A DNA stretch of 9,353 nt from Acidobacteriaceae bacterium (GTDB lineage Bacteria; Acidobacteriota; Terriglobia; Terriglobales; Acidobacteriaceae): assembly GCA_003168235.1 (NCBI GenBank), contig PMSZ01000480.1:1-9353 (forward strand), in the 5' to 3' direction. The number at the start of each line of letters is the position of its first letter. Within the stretch, counting starts at the first letter, position 1. The notes below the pieces were generated by a model. The model did no database searches. It had not been told where the DNA came from and was given only the letters and a program-made list of their open reading frames with translations. The position numbers were made by a program, and so were the translations under genes. Shown here piece by piece: positions 1 to 6,219 of this stretch.

Positions 1-1586
1 GTCGCGGCTGCGGGTGCGTTAATTCCGAGCAACGATGCAAGCGTCACGGCAAGATCGATGGGCTCTGCGTGCGTGCGATAAATTCCAGGTTGAAACGCCA
101 GACCGTAGAAAGCTAGCGGCACGTGAGTATCGTACGAAAAAGGAGTGGCGTGATCGGTGCCCTTCATGGTTCCCACTTGGAATGGACGCGGAATACCCAT
201 CACGTACCATCCGCCTTCGGGCGAGTAGCTGTGCAGGTATCTTCGACCGAGTTCAGTGTTCGGAATCGAAGTCCCCTGCCCTAACCTGTATTTTGTGAAG
301 TATCCTGCGAATCCGACCTGTTTGAGGGCCTCGCCCGCGTCGATCTCGGCGCTGATTTCGTTTCCACCAGCGGCGACGAACGCCTCTTCATTCAGCCATG
401 CCACCGGGTAATCGAGATCGCGCAGGTAATCGGCTTTCTTGGCATATTTTTTCGAGAGCAGGGAATCGATCTGTTCGTGCAAAGCTTTTGAATCGAGATT
501 GGCCGCGGGCAAGCGCAGGGTCTTCGCGAATTCCGGAAGCGGCGCAATGCCGTGATCGGCGGAGAGCGCCATCCAGACGTTGGCCATCCCGATCTGATGA
601 CCGAGGAAGTCGGTGAACTCTGCCAAACTCCGGTCGAGTTCGAGCGCCATGCCTTTCATTTCTGGAGAATCGGGGCCAACTTGATGTCCGAGAATATCGT
701 TGGCGGAGAGGCTGATGACGAGCAGGTCCGTCGTAGGGCCGGCGCCTAGCTTTTCGTACAGAACCAGTTCCTTGGCGAACTCCATCTGGTAATCGTTGGC
801 GAATGGAGTCGAGCCAATCACCTCGTAGAAACTGGCAGGCGCACCGTCTTTGCCGGTGCGCGGTTTGGTTGAGCCGAGGAAGGTTCCGTCCCTGTCTTTC
901 CACTCACGGTTCCAATATTTGTCCGTGCGATGACCGCCGTTGAAATTGCGCACCCAGTCGGGAAGATCGGGCCGGTAATAAGTAGACGTGATCCATGCGC
1001 CGCTCTTGGGATCAATCCAGTACGCGGAATCACCCGAAAATCCAGCGGGCAGGACCGCCGCGCGATCTTTTAGCGAGATTGCGAAGACCCGAGATTTGCC
1101 GCCGGTCGCCAGCTTCAACTCATCGCCCAGGGTGTCGCTCATCAGATTATGCGGGGATGCGCCCGGCGCGGAACTCTCGATACCCACCAGCTTCGTGGTG
1201 TCGTCTTCGACTGACGTTACGCGTTTCTTTTTCTGCGGATCCCACCATTCGTTGGCGACGATACCATGGCCGCTGGTGTAGCTTCCGGTGAACAGCGTGG
1301 CGTGTCCGGGTGCGGTGCGGGTGTTGGCGTAATCGTAGTTGCAATCAGTGAAATAAGCGCCGCGATCGAGAAACACGCGGAAGCCTCCTCCGCCAAACTG
1401 GTCGCGATAACGCTCTAGATAGTCGCCGCGGAACTGGTCGATCACGATGACGACGATCAGCTTGGGGCGGGCGTCGTAGGCGGAGGCAAAGGCAGCCGGA
1501 GGCGTCCACAAGAAAATGGAGGCGAGCAACACCAGCGCCAGGCCGAGGAAGGTCGGTGGCACATGCGGGGAACGGGGAAGTTTCAT
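1..1586 (-). CDS. PafA-type secreted alkaline phosphatase (alkaline phosphatase superfamily), partial at its C-terminus
   Basis: The reading frame is open from ATG at 1586 to the left edge (528 codons seen). It encodes a periplasmic or secreted metal-dependent phosphomonoesterase. Residues 1-34 look like a Sec signal peptide: K2 and R5, a hydrophobic run at about 12-27, and a likely AFA|S cleavage site after A34. The superfamily metal and nucleophile sites are all visible: D50 in VIVIDQFRGDY, the nucleophile T91 in TRTAPGHATLFTG, D297 and H301 in DILGHQVG, D344-H345 in SADHG, and H479 in GTDHATPFSYD. N112 (NEWWD) and K173/R175 (SLKDRAAVLPAG) correspond to the phosphate-contacting Asn, Lys and Arg of Elizabethkingia PafA, which separates this protein from nucleotide pyrophosphatases and from classical PhoA. 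PafA is about 546 residues, so only a short C-terminal tail should be missing. The nearest Shine-Dalgarno-like GAGGT lies about 13 nt before the ATG, which is rather far. The gene is divergent from serS. The main alternative is a phosphodiesterase of the same superfamily, which the K/R pair argues against. Confidence 0.9.
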   Translation of the reverse strand, partial: MKLPRSPHVPPTFLGLALVLLASIFLWTPPAAFASAYDARPKLIVVIVIDQFRGDYLERYRDQFGGGGFRVFLDRGAYFTDCNYDYANTRTAPGHATLFTGSYTSGHGIVANEWWDPQKKKRVTSVEDDTTKLVGIESSAPGASPHNLMSDTLGDELKLATGGKSRVFAISLKDRAAVLPAGFSGDSAYWIDPKSGAWITSTYYRPDLPDWVRNFNGGHRTDKYWNREWKDRDGTFLGSTKPRTGKDGAPASFYEVIGSTPFANDYQMEFAKELVLYEKLGAGPTTDLLVISLSANDILGHQVGPDSPEMKGMALELDRSLAEFTDFLGHQIGMANVWMALSADHGIAPLPEFAKTLRLPAANLDSKALHEQIDSLLSKKYAKKADYLRDLDYPVAWLNEEAFVAAGGNEISAEIDAGEALKQVGFAGYFTKYRLGQGTSIPNTELGRRYLHSYSPEGGWYVMGIPRPFQVGTMKGTDHATPFSYDTHVPLAFYGLAFQPGIYRTHAEPIDLAVTLASLLGINAPAAA

Positions 1587-1615
1587 TGCGAGTTAGTTTA
1601 CCTCACCATGTTGTT

Positions 1616-1626
1616 AACCTCAGGTT
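1616..1626. promoter_or_regulatory. Short perfect palindrome, possible operator
   Basis: AACCT-C-AGGTT is an 11-bp perfect inverted repeat located 30-40 bp upstream of the phosphatase start codon. The pentamer ACCTC also occurs at 1600-1604, 1617-1621 and 1631-1635. The position would suit a regulator of the phosphatase gene, but a palindrome this short can arise by chance, and it does not resemble a Pho box that I can recognise. Confidence 0.2.
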
Positions 1627-1670
1627 GTCCACCTCGATGGAGCGCGGGAAATCCGGTCCTCCGCAGATAC

Positions 1671-1697
1671 AGATCCCTCACTTCGTTCGGGATGACA
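1671..1697. repeat. REP-like dispersed hairpin repeat
   Basis: Read on the minus strand, this segment contains TGTCATCCCGAACGAAG followed by TGAGGGATCT. This resembles the 'GTCATCCCGAGCGAAGCGAGGGATCT' type of short intergenic repeat that I have seen in many bacterial genomes. Within it, ATCCC (1673-1677) pairs with GGGAT (1689-1693). The stem continues, after a 2x2 mismatch, with AC/GT closing a three-base loop. It lies in the divergent spacer, well away from both start codons. Its copy number in this genome cannot be judged from one window. Confidence 0.55.
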
Positions 1698-1755
1698 ACC
1701 CATATAGAGTTCGGGTGCGCCGGACTGCACGGAACCGTATTTTTCAGCTAAAGTT

Positions 1756-1763
1756 AAAGGAGG
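1756..1763 (+). promoter_or_regulatory. Shine-Dalgarno sequence abutting the serS start codon
   Basis: AAAGGAGG is a near-perfect anti-16S complement, but it ends directly against the ATG at 1764, with no spacer where 5-9 nt is usual. The conserved SerRS N-terminus (MLD...) supports this ATG. The next in-frame alternative with good spacing would be CTG at 1773 (9 nt), which would remove the conserved first three residues and use a rare start codon. Confidence 0.5.
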
Positions 1764-3053
1764 ATGCTTGATCTGAATTTTGTTCGCGACAACCTTCCGC
1801 TCGTGGAAGAAAAACTGCGCCAGCGCGGAATGAATCCTGCTGAGGTGTTGAAAGATTTTCGTGCCATCGATAGCGAACGCCGCCAGGCCATTACCGCGGC
1901 GGAGACTTTGCAGGCGCGCCGCAACCGGGCTTCCGAGGAAGTCGCAAAACTGAAGAAGAGCGGCCAGGACGCTTCGGCCCAGATCAACGAAACGAAAGAA
2001 CTCCGTGAGCAGATTGCCGAATCTGAAAAAAAGGCGGCCGAGCAGCAGGCGCGTCTACGCGAAATTCTGACTTCGCTGCCGAATCTTCCCAACGACAGTA
2101 TTCCGGCAGGCAAGAGCGAAGCGGACAACGTAGAAGCGCGCCGCTGGGGCGCGCCGCCGCAGTTTGATTTCAAGCCCAAGCCGCACTGGGAACTCGGCGA
2201 ACAACTGGGAGTGCTCGACCTGGAGCGCGCTGCAAAATTGTCTGGCGCGCGTTTCGCCGTCTACTGGGCGCTGGGCGCACGCCTGGAGCGGGCGCTCGCC
2301 AATTTTATGCTCGACCTGCACACCCGCGAGCACGGATATACGGAAGTGCTTCCGCCGTATCTGGTGAACTCCGAGTCGATGTACGGCACGGGGCAGCTGC
2401 CGAAGTTCGCGCAGGATTTATTTAGAGTGCCGCACGGCGAAAAAGATCTCTGGCTGATCCCAACGGCAGAGGTTCCGGTGACGAATCTCTATCGCGACGA
2501 AGTTTTGGATGCGGCGAAGTTACCGGTCTCGCTGACCGCTTACACTCCGTGTTTTCGCAGTGAGGCCGGATCGTACGGCAAAGACGTGCGTGGAATCATC
2601 CGCCAGCATCAATTTCAGAAGGTGGAATTGGTGAAGTTCTCGCGCCCGGAAACTTCTTACGACGAACTGGAAAAGCTAACCCACGACGCGGAGATCGTCT
2701 TGCAGAAGCTCGGCCTCCACTATCGCGTGGTCACGCTGTGTACTGCCGATATTGGATTTTCCGCGGCCAAGACTTACGACATTGAAGTATGGCTGCCGGG
2801 GCAGAACCTGTTCCGCGAAATTTCTTCGTGCTCTAACTTTGAAAGTTTTCAGGCGCGGCGGGCGAATATCCGCTACCGTCCCGAGGGCAAGAGCAAAACA
2901 GAATTTCTACACACCCTGAACGGCAGTGCGCTGGCGGTCGGACGCACCTGGGTTGCGATCGTCGAGAATTATCAGCAAGCCGACGGCAGCGTGCGGATTC
3001 CGGATGCGCTGCAGCCGTACATGGGTACGGACCGGATTTCAGCGGTGCGGTAA
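1764..3053 (+). CDS. serS: Seryl-tRNA synthetase
   Basis: This cytosolic class II aminoacyl-tRNA synthetase charges tRNA-Ser (and tRNA-Sec where present) with serine using ATP. The 429-residue length is normal for bacterial SerRS. Residues about 27-105 are rich in charged residues and Ala/Glu/Lys/Arg and form the two-helix coiled-coil arm that grips the long variable arm of tRNA-Ser. The catalytic core follows. Motif 1 lies around 161-210 (GARFAVYW to MYGTGQLPKF), the serine-binding TAE loop at 234-236, and motif 2 at 262-285 (PCFRSEAGSYGKD to QHQFQK). The conserved GFSAAKTYDIEVWLP is at 331-345, and motif 3 at 384-416 (TLNGSALAVGRT, then RIPDALQPY). The more usual CTGD before GFSAAK reads CTAD here, a small variation. 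The start at MLDLNFVRDN matches the conserved SerRS N-terminus. Its ribosome-binding site is oddly placed (separate entry). Two genes follow closely on the same strand. Confidence 0.98.
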   Translation: MLDLNFVRDNLPLVEEKLRQRGMNPAEVLKDFRAIDSERRQAITAAETLQARRNRASEEVAKLKKSGQDASAQINETKELREQIAESEKKAAEQQARLREILTSLPNLPNDSIPAGKSEADNVEARRWGAPPQFDFKPKPHWELGEQLGVLDLERAAKLSGARFAVYWALGARLERALANFMLDLHTREHGYTEVLPPYLVNSESMYGTGQLPKFAQDLFRVPHGEKDLWLIPTAEVPVTNLYRDEVLDAAKLPVSLTAYTPCFRSEAGSYGKDVRGIIRQHQFQKVELVKFSRPETSYDELEKLTHDAEIVLQKLGLHYRVVTLCTADIGFSAAKTYDIEVWLPGQNLFREISSCSNFESFQARRANIRYRPEGKSKTEFLHTLNGSALAVGRTWVAIVENYQQADGSVRIPDALQPYMGTDRISAVR

Positions 3054-3070
3054 GCGGAGATTGATATCCC

Positions 3071-3511
3071 ATGAATTCCCCAATACACTGGCAGCAACCC
3101 GAAGCCTCGACGGCGCTGGATATTGCCGTCTCTCCCATGGGCGCGATTTGGCGCACAATCCGCGGATACATTCTGTGGTCGTATGAGCGGGGAAGCCTGC
3201 ATTACGACATCATGGTTACGCTGATTCTTCTCTTTATTTTTGTGACGCCGCACTACGTCAACTTTAAGGACAAACCGGTTGAGCGCAATCCGCACCTCAC
3301 AGGCGTGGCGGTGATACCCGACGCGCAGGGCGGGTTCATCTATCAGATTCAAGCCTCGGCCGTGAACACGGCGGCAGGGCAGGATGTGCGGCGGCAACTG
3401 GAGCAGATCATTGAGCCGATTTCCGGAGCAGTCAGCATCACCAGGTATGAGACGGTCAAAGATCCCGCTGGACGGCCGATGAGTTATAAGGTTTGGGTGG
3501 AAAAAGAGTAG
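3071..3511 (+). CDS. Conserved-looking single-span membrane protein of unknown function
   Basis: I do not recognise a family for this 146-residue protein. It has a 44-residue N-terminal segment with R28, R31 and R40, consistent with a cytoplasmic N-terminus. One hydrophobic span follows at about 45-63 (DIMVTLILLFIFVTP at 46-60), then an 83-residue hydrophilic C-terminal domain predicted to be periplasmic. That domain alternates beta-like stretches (LTGVAVIP, GGFIYQIQAS, YKVWVEK) with a helix around Q104-I117 and has no cysteine. The start is supported by GGAGA at 3056-3060, 10 nt before ATG. It begins 17 nt after serS and is followed 37 nt later by a LolA-like gene, so cotranscription is likely and a shared envelope role with the LolA-like protein is possible. 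A later start at M23 would keep the membrane span. Confidence 0.8.
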   Translation: MNSPIHWQQPEASTALDIAVSPMGAIWRTIRGYILWSYERGSLHYDIMVTLILLFIFVTPHYVNFKDKPVERNPHLTGVAVIPDAQGGFIYQIQASAVNTAAGQDVRRQLEQIIEPISGAVSITRYETVKDPAGRPMSYKVWVEKE

Positions 3512-3534
3512 CTCGAAATTTGTAGCTTCGAAAT
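3508..3534 (+). repeat. Imperfect 14-bp tandem duplication in the operon spacer
   Basis: GTAGCTCGAAATT (3508-3520) is followed by GTAGCTTCGAAAT (3522-3534). The copies differ by a single inserted T, and the first copy contains the stop codon (TAG 3509-3511) of the preceding gene. It looks like a small local duplication. The second copy creates a TTCGAA palindrome at 3527-3532. No function is implied. Confidence 0.5.
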
Positions 3535-3548
3535 CCCAAGGTCGTTCA

Positions 3549-4274
3549 ATGAGATGTTCGCTCAAAATATTTCTTTTCACGACCGCAGTCGTCAGTTGGT
3601 GCGCGACCGCTCCGGCGCAGACTGTGAGCGAATCCGCTGGCCTTGAGCGCGTGCTTGCCGCTATGGATTCCGCCGCCAAGAATTTCAAAACCACCGAAGC
3701 CAGTGTGGTTTGGGACGAATATCAGAAGGTTGTCAACGAAACCGAAACCGAGAAGGGTACGATTTACTTTCGTCGCGAAGGCGTTGATGTAGAAATGGCG
3801 GTCGATTTCGCCGCGCCGGACGCGAAGTATGTCCGCTATACCGGCGGTAAAGTTCAGGTGTACTTGCCCAAAGCAGACGAGGTTAACGAGTACAGTCCCG
3901 GCAAAAATCGGGCCGATGTGGAAAGCTACCTTGTACTCGGCTTCGGCGGCAGCGGGCACGACTTACAGAAATCGTACGACATCAGATATCTGGGGTCAGA
4001 GACGGTTAGCGGTGTCAAAGCCGAAAAAATGGAGTTGATTCCCAAGTCAGATCGCGTACGCCACGATTTTATTGCGCGCATTTTGCTCTGGATTGATCCC
4101 GCCCGCGGCATTTCAGTGCAGCAGCAGTTTTTTCAGCCCGATCCCAAGAATCCCCAGGGCGGCGATTACCGACTCGCGAAATATTCTGATATCAAGATCA
4201 ATCAAAAACTGCCGGATGGCGCTTTCAAGCTGAAAACGACCAAGAAAACAAAATTTGTTTCGCCGCAGGGATAG
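3549..4274 (+). CDS. LolA-like periplasmic protein (outer-membrane lipoprotein-sorting superfamily)
   Basis: This 241-residue exported protein has a LolA/RseB-type sequence pattern. A Sec signal peptide spans 1-23: R2 and K6, a hydrophobic run at about 7-18, and an APA|Q cleavage site after A23. There is no lipobox, because C18 lies in the hydrophobic core without the required context. The mature part opens with a helix (LERVLAAMDSAAKNFKTTEA, 32-51). It continues with successive beta strands typical of the half-barrel LolA fold: VVWDEYQKV, KGTIYFRREG, VEMAVDF, KYVRYTGGKVQVYLPKADEV, and later AEKMELIP, ILLWIDPARG and KYSDIKINQKLP. LolA carries outer-membrane lipoproteins across the periplasm, and relatives bind other lipids. 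Which applies here is unknown: canonical LolA is about 180 mature residues, and no LolCDE or LolB gene is nearby. The start is supported by AAGG at 3538-3541, 7 nt before the ATG. It is probably cotranscribed with serS and the 146-residue membrane protein. Confidence 0.75.
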   Translation: MRCSLKIFLFTTAVVSWCATAPAQTVSESAGLERVLAAMDSAAKNFKTTEASVVWDEYQKVVNETETEKGTIYFRREGVDVEMAVDFAAPDAKYVRYTGGKVQVYLPKADEVNEYSPGKNRADVESYLVLGFGGSGHDLQKSYDIRYLGSETVSGVKAEKMELIPKSDRVRHDFIARILLWIDPARGISVQQQFFQPDPKNPQGGDYRLAKYSDIKINQKLPDGAFKLKTTKKTKFVSPQG

Positions 4275-4442
4275 ACCGGAACCCGTGCCAGCTTCACGTC
4301 TCTTAGCAGCGGCAGAAGCGACAAGCCGCGTCTCAACGACTGCCATGTCTTTGGGCACTCAGCCCGCGAAACGGGGAACCACAGAAACAAGCTGAAAAAG
4401 GCTGCCCAGGACTATATACTGCGAAAGAAGCTCTGAAAAAGC
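4275..4442. other. Intergenic spacer with no convincing terminator
   Basis: This 168-bp stretch holds no open frame that resembles a gene. Two mutually exclusive 4-bp stems can form, GGGC/GCCC (4353-4365) and CCCG/CGGG (4363-4375). Neither is followed by a T-tract, so I do not call a terminator. A candidate promoter lies near its right end. Confidence 0.5.
4392..4420 (+). promoter_or_regulatory. Candidate sigma70-type promoter for the 71-residue gene
   Basis: TATACT (4415-4420, 5 of 6 matches to TATAAT) is preceded at a 17-bp spacing by CTGAAA (4392-4397, 4 of 6 matches to TTGACA). Transcription would begin near 4427, leaving a leader of about 16 nt before the ATG at 4443. No clear Shine-Dalgarno sequence lies in that leader. 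Confidence 0.4.
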
Positions 4443-4658
4443 ATGGCCAAATTGTTCACGATCACTGTCCCTCCTGATCTATCGCGCAAGAAGCGCGAGC
4501 GCACCTCCGATCCGCGCTATGTGGACGGCCAGAAGATGCTGGTCGAAGCGATGAAATATCTGGCGAAAGCCGATCCGGTGGCCAACCGCGGGGCCATCGA
4601 ACTGCTGTCTGAGCACGTGCGCACGCGTTTTCGCATGACCGACTCGCCGCTGAGCTAA
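4443..4658 (+). CDS. Small hypothetical protein, 71 residues
   Basis: I do not recognise this protein. It is small, strongly charged and soluble in appearance, with no signal peptide, membrane span or cysteine. The N-terminal MAKLFTITVP looks like a beta strand. A basic stretch follows (RKKRERTSDPR, 15-25), then a probable amphipathic helix (QKMLVEAMKYLAKA, 30-43) and a second helix (RGAIELLSEHVRTRF, 49-63). It has a candidate promoter of its own at 4392-4420. Its product-like composition and lack of a better frame on either strand support a real gene. The weak ribosome-binding site lowers confidence. It converges with the glycosyltransferase gene, with only 33 bp between the two stop codons and no visible terminator. 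Confidence 0.65.
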   Translation: MAKLFTITVPPDLSRKKRERTSDPRYVDGQKMLVEAMKYLAKADPVANRGAIELLSEHVRTRFRMTDSPLS

Positions 4659-4691
4659 GAATCGGCCTTAAACCCTACAAGAGTTGAAGAA

Positions 4692-6107
4692 TCAGGCCAG
4701 TTCGCGTCTTGCGAATCTGCTTAGCCACGCCGCGCCTAAGACAAAGATTGCCGGATAGCACTCCAGCGTGTAGCGCGGTTCTGGATTTTCCAGCGTACCT
4801 AAGAACGCCGAGCGCAGCAGCAGAAAAACGATCAGCAACCCCGCCCAACGAATTCCCCGCGCTCCCGACAACAGCGCGGCTAGCGCGAATGCGATATACG
4901 CAAGGTTCAGCAGGCCGAATCCGACCGCCACGGCTGACTGCACGGGATCATCGTCGAACTCCCACCAGCGCGGGTCGGGAGGCAGCAACTCGGTTCGCGG
5001 ACGCAGCCACATGTCGGCAACGCGCAGCGCGGGGAGAATCACGTAGTAGCGCACGGGATGGGCGCGAACGCGTTCGGCGGCAATCGCGGCGAAGCGCGCG
5101 TCGAGATCGGAAGTCATGTCCTGGCCATCGTTATAGTCGGCGATCACGGCCAGAGTTGCGTCTCTTTGCGCGGCATTCTCGAAGGCTCTCGACGGCAGTT
5201 TTTGCGGGTCGATATTGCTGCCAGAGACGTTCCAGTAGATTTCCTGCACCGACACATAGTCGACCATCCAGGTTTTTACCCAGCGGTTGAAGCCGCGCGG
5301 CACCAGTTCGTCGGCGTCATTGGCGTAACGCGGGGCCAGCGGTTGGAAGTGATGAAGTGTATGAAGATTACGGATGGTCCAAGGGACTAGAGGAGCGAGC
5401 GAGATGAACGCGACGACGGCGAGCGCGACGACGCCGCCGGTGGCTAGGGTGCCTCGGATGCTTTCTAAGCGTTGGCGATGTTTCCACGCCAATGCTGCCA
5501 GATAGACCGCGACGGCCGCCAGCAGAATCCCGCCGTCTGGACGCAGCAGAATGCAGGCGGCAATTGCGGCGCCGGTACCCAGCCAAAACTTGCGCGCGCG
5601 TCTGTCCGGCATCCTAGCCAATGCCGCGACCGCGCAATCGAGGGCGAGCGCGGTAAAAAAAATCTCCAGCGTCTCGGTGAGTTCGGCGGCGGCGTAATTT
5701 GCCAGAAACGGACAGAGAGCCGCGAGCACAAATGCAATCCTCGCTGCCCGTTCAGAAACCATTCGCCGCGTGAGGTCAGCCACGAGCAGGCAGGTGCCCA
5801 GATCGATCAGAATCTGCGACAGCATCACCGCTTTAAAATTGCCCGGCCCGAACAGCCAGAAGATCACCGCCAGAAATGCAGGATACCCAGGGAGTCGCGC
5901 GTCAATCGGGACGATTGGCAGTTCCGGGTGACCGCTCTGCGTTTGTCCGTAAATGCCGTGTTGCAGCCAGTTGGAGGCGACGTCGGCGTAAACGCGCGAA
6001 TCGTCGGTGATCTCGGGAAAGTAGAAGAAAAAAAACAGCCGCAATGCCAGGCCGGCCAGTGCGAAGCCAAGAAAAAACCGGCGGTGTTCGCGGACCAAGT
6101 TCAGCAC
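4692..6107 (-). CDS. GT39/ArnT-like polytopic glycosyltransferase
   Basis: This 471-residue integral membrane protein belongs to the dolichyl-phosphate-mannose/ArnT superfamily (GT-C fold), which transfers sugars from polyprenyl-phosphate donors on the outer face of the inner membrane. A first span (about 11-30) leads into the diagnostic periplasmic loop: acidic D35-D36, the DSRVYADVASNWLQHG segment (36-51), and RLPGYPAFLAV (71-81), the family's 'PGYP' signature. Further hydrophobic spans lie at about 93-111, 122-139, 147-162, 177-207, 221-242, 392-414 and 421-437, with E142/E145 and RPD (189-191) between them. Residues about 246-390 form a large hydrophilic loop, and the C-terminal EPRYTLECYPAIFVLG (442-457) is also typical. 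The start is GTG at 6105-6107. No Shine-Dalgarno sequence precedes it, and an in-frame stop lies about 13 codons upstream. The acceptor (lipid, protein or glycan) cannot be read from sequence. It is divergent from the large glycan-synthase fusion, which suggests a common glycan locus. Confidence 0.88.
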   Translation of the reverse strand: MLNLVREHRRFFLGFALAGLALRLFFFFYFPEITDDSRVYADVASNWLQHGIYGQTQSGHPELPIVPIDARLPGYPAFLAVIFWLFGPGNFKAVMLSQILIDLGTCLLVADLTRRMVSERAARIAFVLAALCPFLANYAAAELTETLEIFFTALALDCAVAALARMPDRRARKFWLGTGAAIAACILLRPDGGILLAAVAVYLAALAWKHRQRLESIRGTLATGGVVALAVVAFISLAPLVPWTIRNLHTLHHFQPLAPRYANDADELVPRGFNRWVKTWMVDYVSVQEIYWNVSGSNIDPQKLPSRAFENAAQRDATLAVIADYNDGQDMTSDLDARFAAIAAERVRAHPVRYYVILPALRVADMWLRPRTELLPPDPRWWEFDDDPVQSAVAVGFGLLNLAYIAFALAALLSGARGIRWAGLLIVFLLLRSAFLGTLENPEPRYTLECYPAIFVLGAAWLSRFARRELA

Positions 6108-6113
6108 GTTGAG

Positions 6114-6119
6114 AATATA
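6114..6119 (-). promoter_or_regulatory. Candidate -10 element of the GT39 gene
   Basis: On the minus strand this reads TATATT (5 of 6 matches to TATAAT) and ends 6 nt before the GTG start codon, the spacing expected between a -10 box and the transcription start. The transcript would therefore be leaderless or nearly so, consistent with the missing Shine-Dalgarno sequence. No -35 box lies at 16-18 bp. A GTGACA at 6143-6148 is 23 bp away and too distant. Confidence 0.35.
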
Positions 6120-6175
6120 TCGTGAATCCTGCGATTTTCCGTGTCACTCGTTTGCACGGTTTATTCCAGAACCGT

Positions 6176-6204
6176 TTGACCCCCTGCGCTGCTCACCTTA
6201 GGAT
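6176..6204 (+). promoter_or_regulatory. Candidate sigma70-type promoter of the GH18-CE4-GT2 gene
   Basis: TTGACC (6176-6181, 5 of 6 matches) and TAGGAT (6199-6204, 4 of 6 including the key T1, A2 and T6) are separated by exactly 17 bp. Transcription would begin near 6211, about 9 nt before the ATG at 6220. The AGGA at 6200-6203 lies within the -10 box and too far from the ATG to act as a ribosome-binding site. Confidence 0.45.
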
Positions 6205-6219
6205 GAAGTACAACGACGA

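Larger units (their letters stand above)
1587..1763. other. Divergent intergenic spacer between the phosphatase gene and serS
   Basis: This 177-bp spacer has to carry the promoters of both flanking genes. I see no convincing -35/-10 pair on either strand. AT-rich candidates for serS, such as TAAAGT at 1749-1754 and TATTTT at 1738-1743, have no matching -35 box. The recognisable contents are a REP-like hairpin at 1671-1697 and a short palindrome at 1616-1626, listed separately. Confidence 0.6.
6108..6219. other. Shared divergent promoter region of two glycan genes
   Basis: This 112-bp region separates the GTG start of the GT39 gene (minus) from the ATG of the GH18-CE4-GT2 gene (plus). It holds candidate promoter elements in both directions, listed separately. 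Neither gene has a Shine-Dalgarno sequence at normal spacing, and both would have a very short leader. Confidence 0.5.

Noticed and set aside
388..903. A 171-codon minus-strand frame rich in Arg, Pro and Ser
   Set aside because: It overlaps the phosphatase in another frame on the same strand, and the phosphatase frame holds the zinc-ligand motifs throughout this stretch.
2972..3694. A 240-codon minus-strand frame spanning the end of serS, the membrane-protein gene and the start of the LolA-like gene
   Set aside because: It runs antisense to three plus-strand genes with good starts and recognisable features, and its translation shows no domain.
4353..4376. Two overlapping, mutually exclusive short stems that could look like an attenuator or terminator
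   Set aside because: Each stem has only 4 bp and neither is followed by a T-tract, which chance explains easily in GC-rich DNA.
4659..4691. Bidirectional terminator between the convergent small gene and the GT39 gene
   Set aside because: The 33-bp gap has no inverted repeat with a T-tract. It contains only a partial direct repeat (AATCGGCC and AATCAGGCC) reaching into the GT39 coding end.
5472..6125. A 217-codon plus-strand frame opposite the GT39 gene
   Set aside because: Its translation is Arg/Gln-rich with no motif, while the minus-strand frame shows the GT39 loop signature and many membrane spans.
6114..6148. GTGACA/TATATT as a complete promoter for the GT39 gene
   Set aside because: The two boxes are 23 bp apart, outside the 16-18 bp range, so only the -10 element is retained as a weak candidate.
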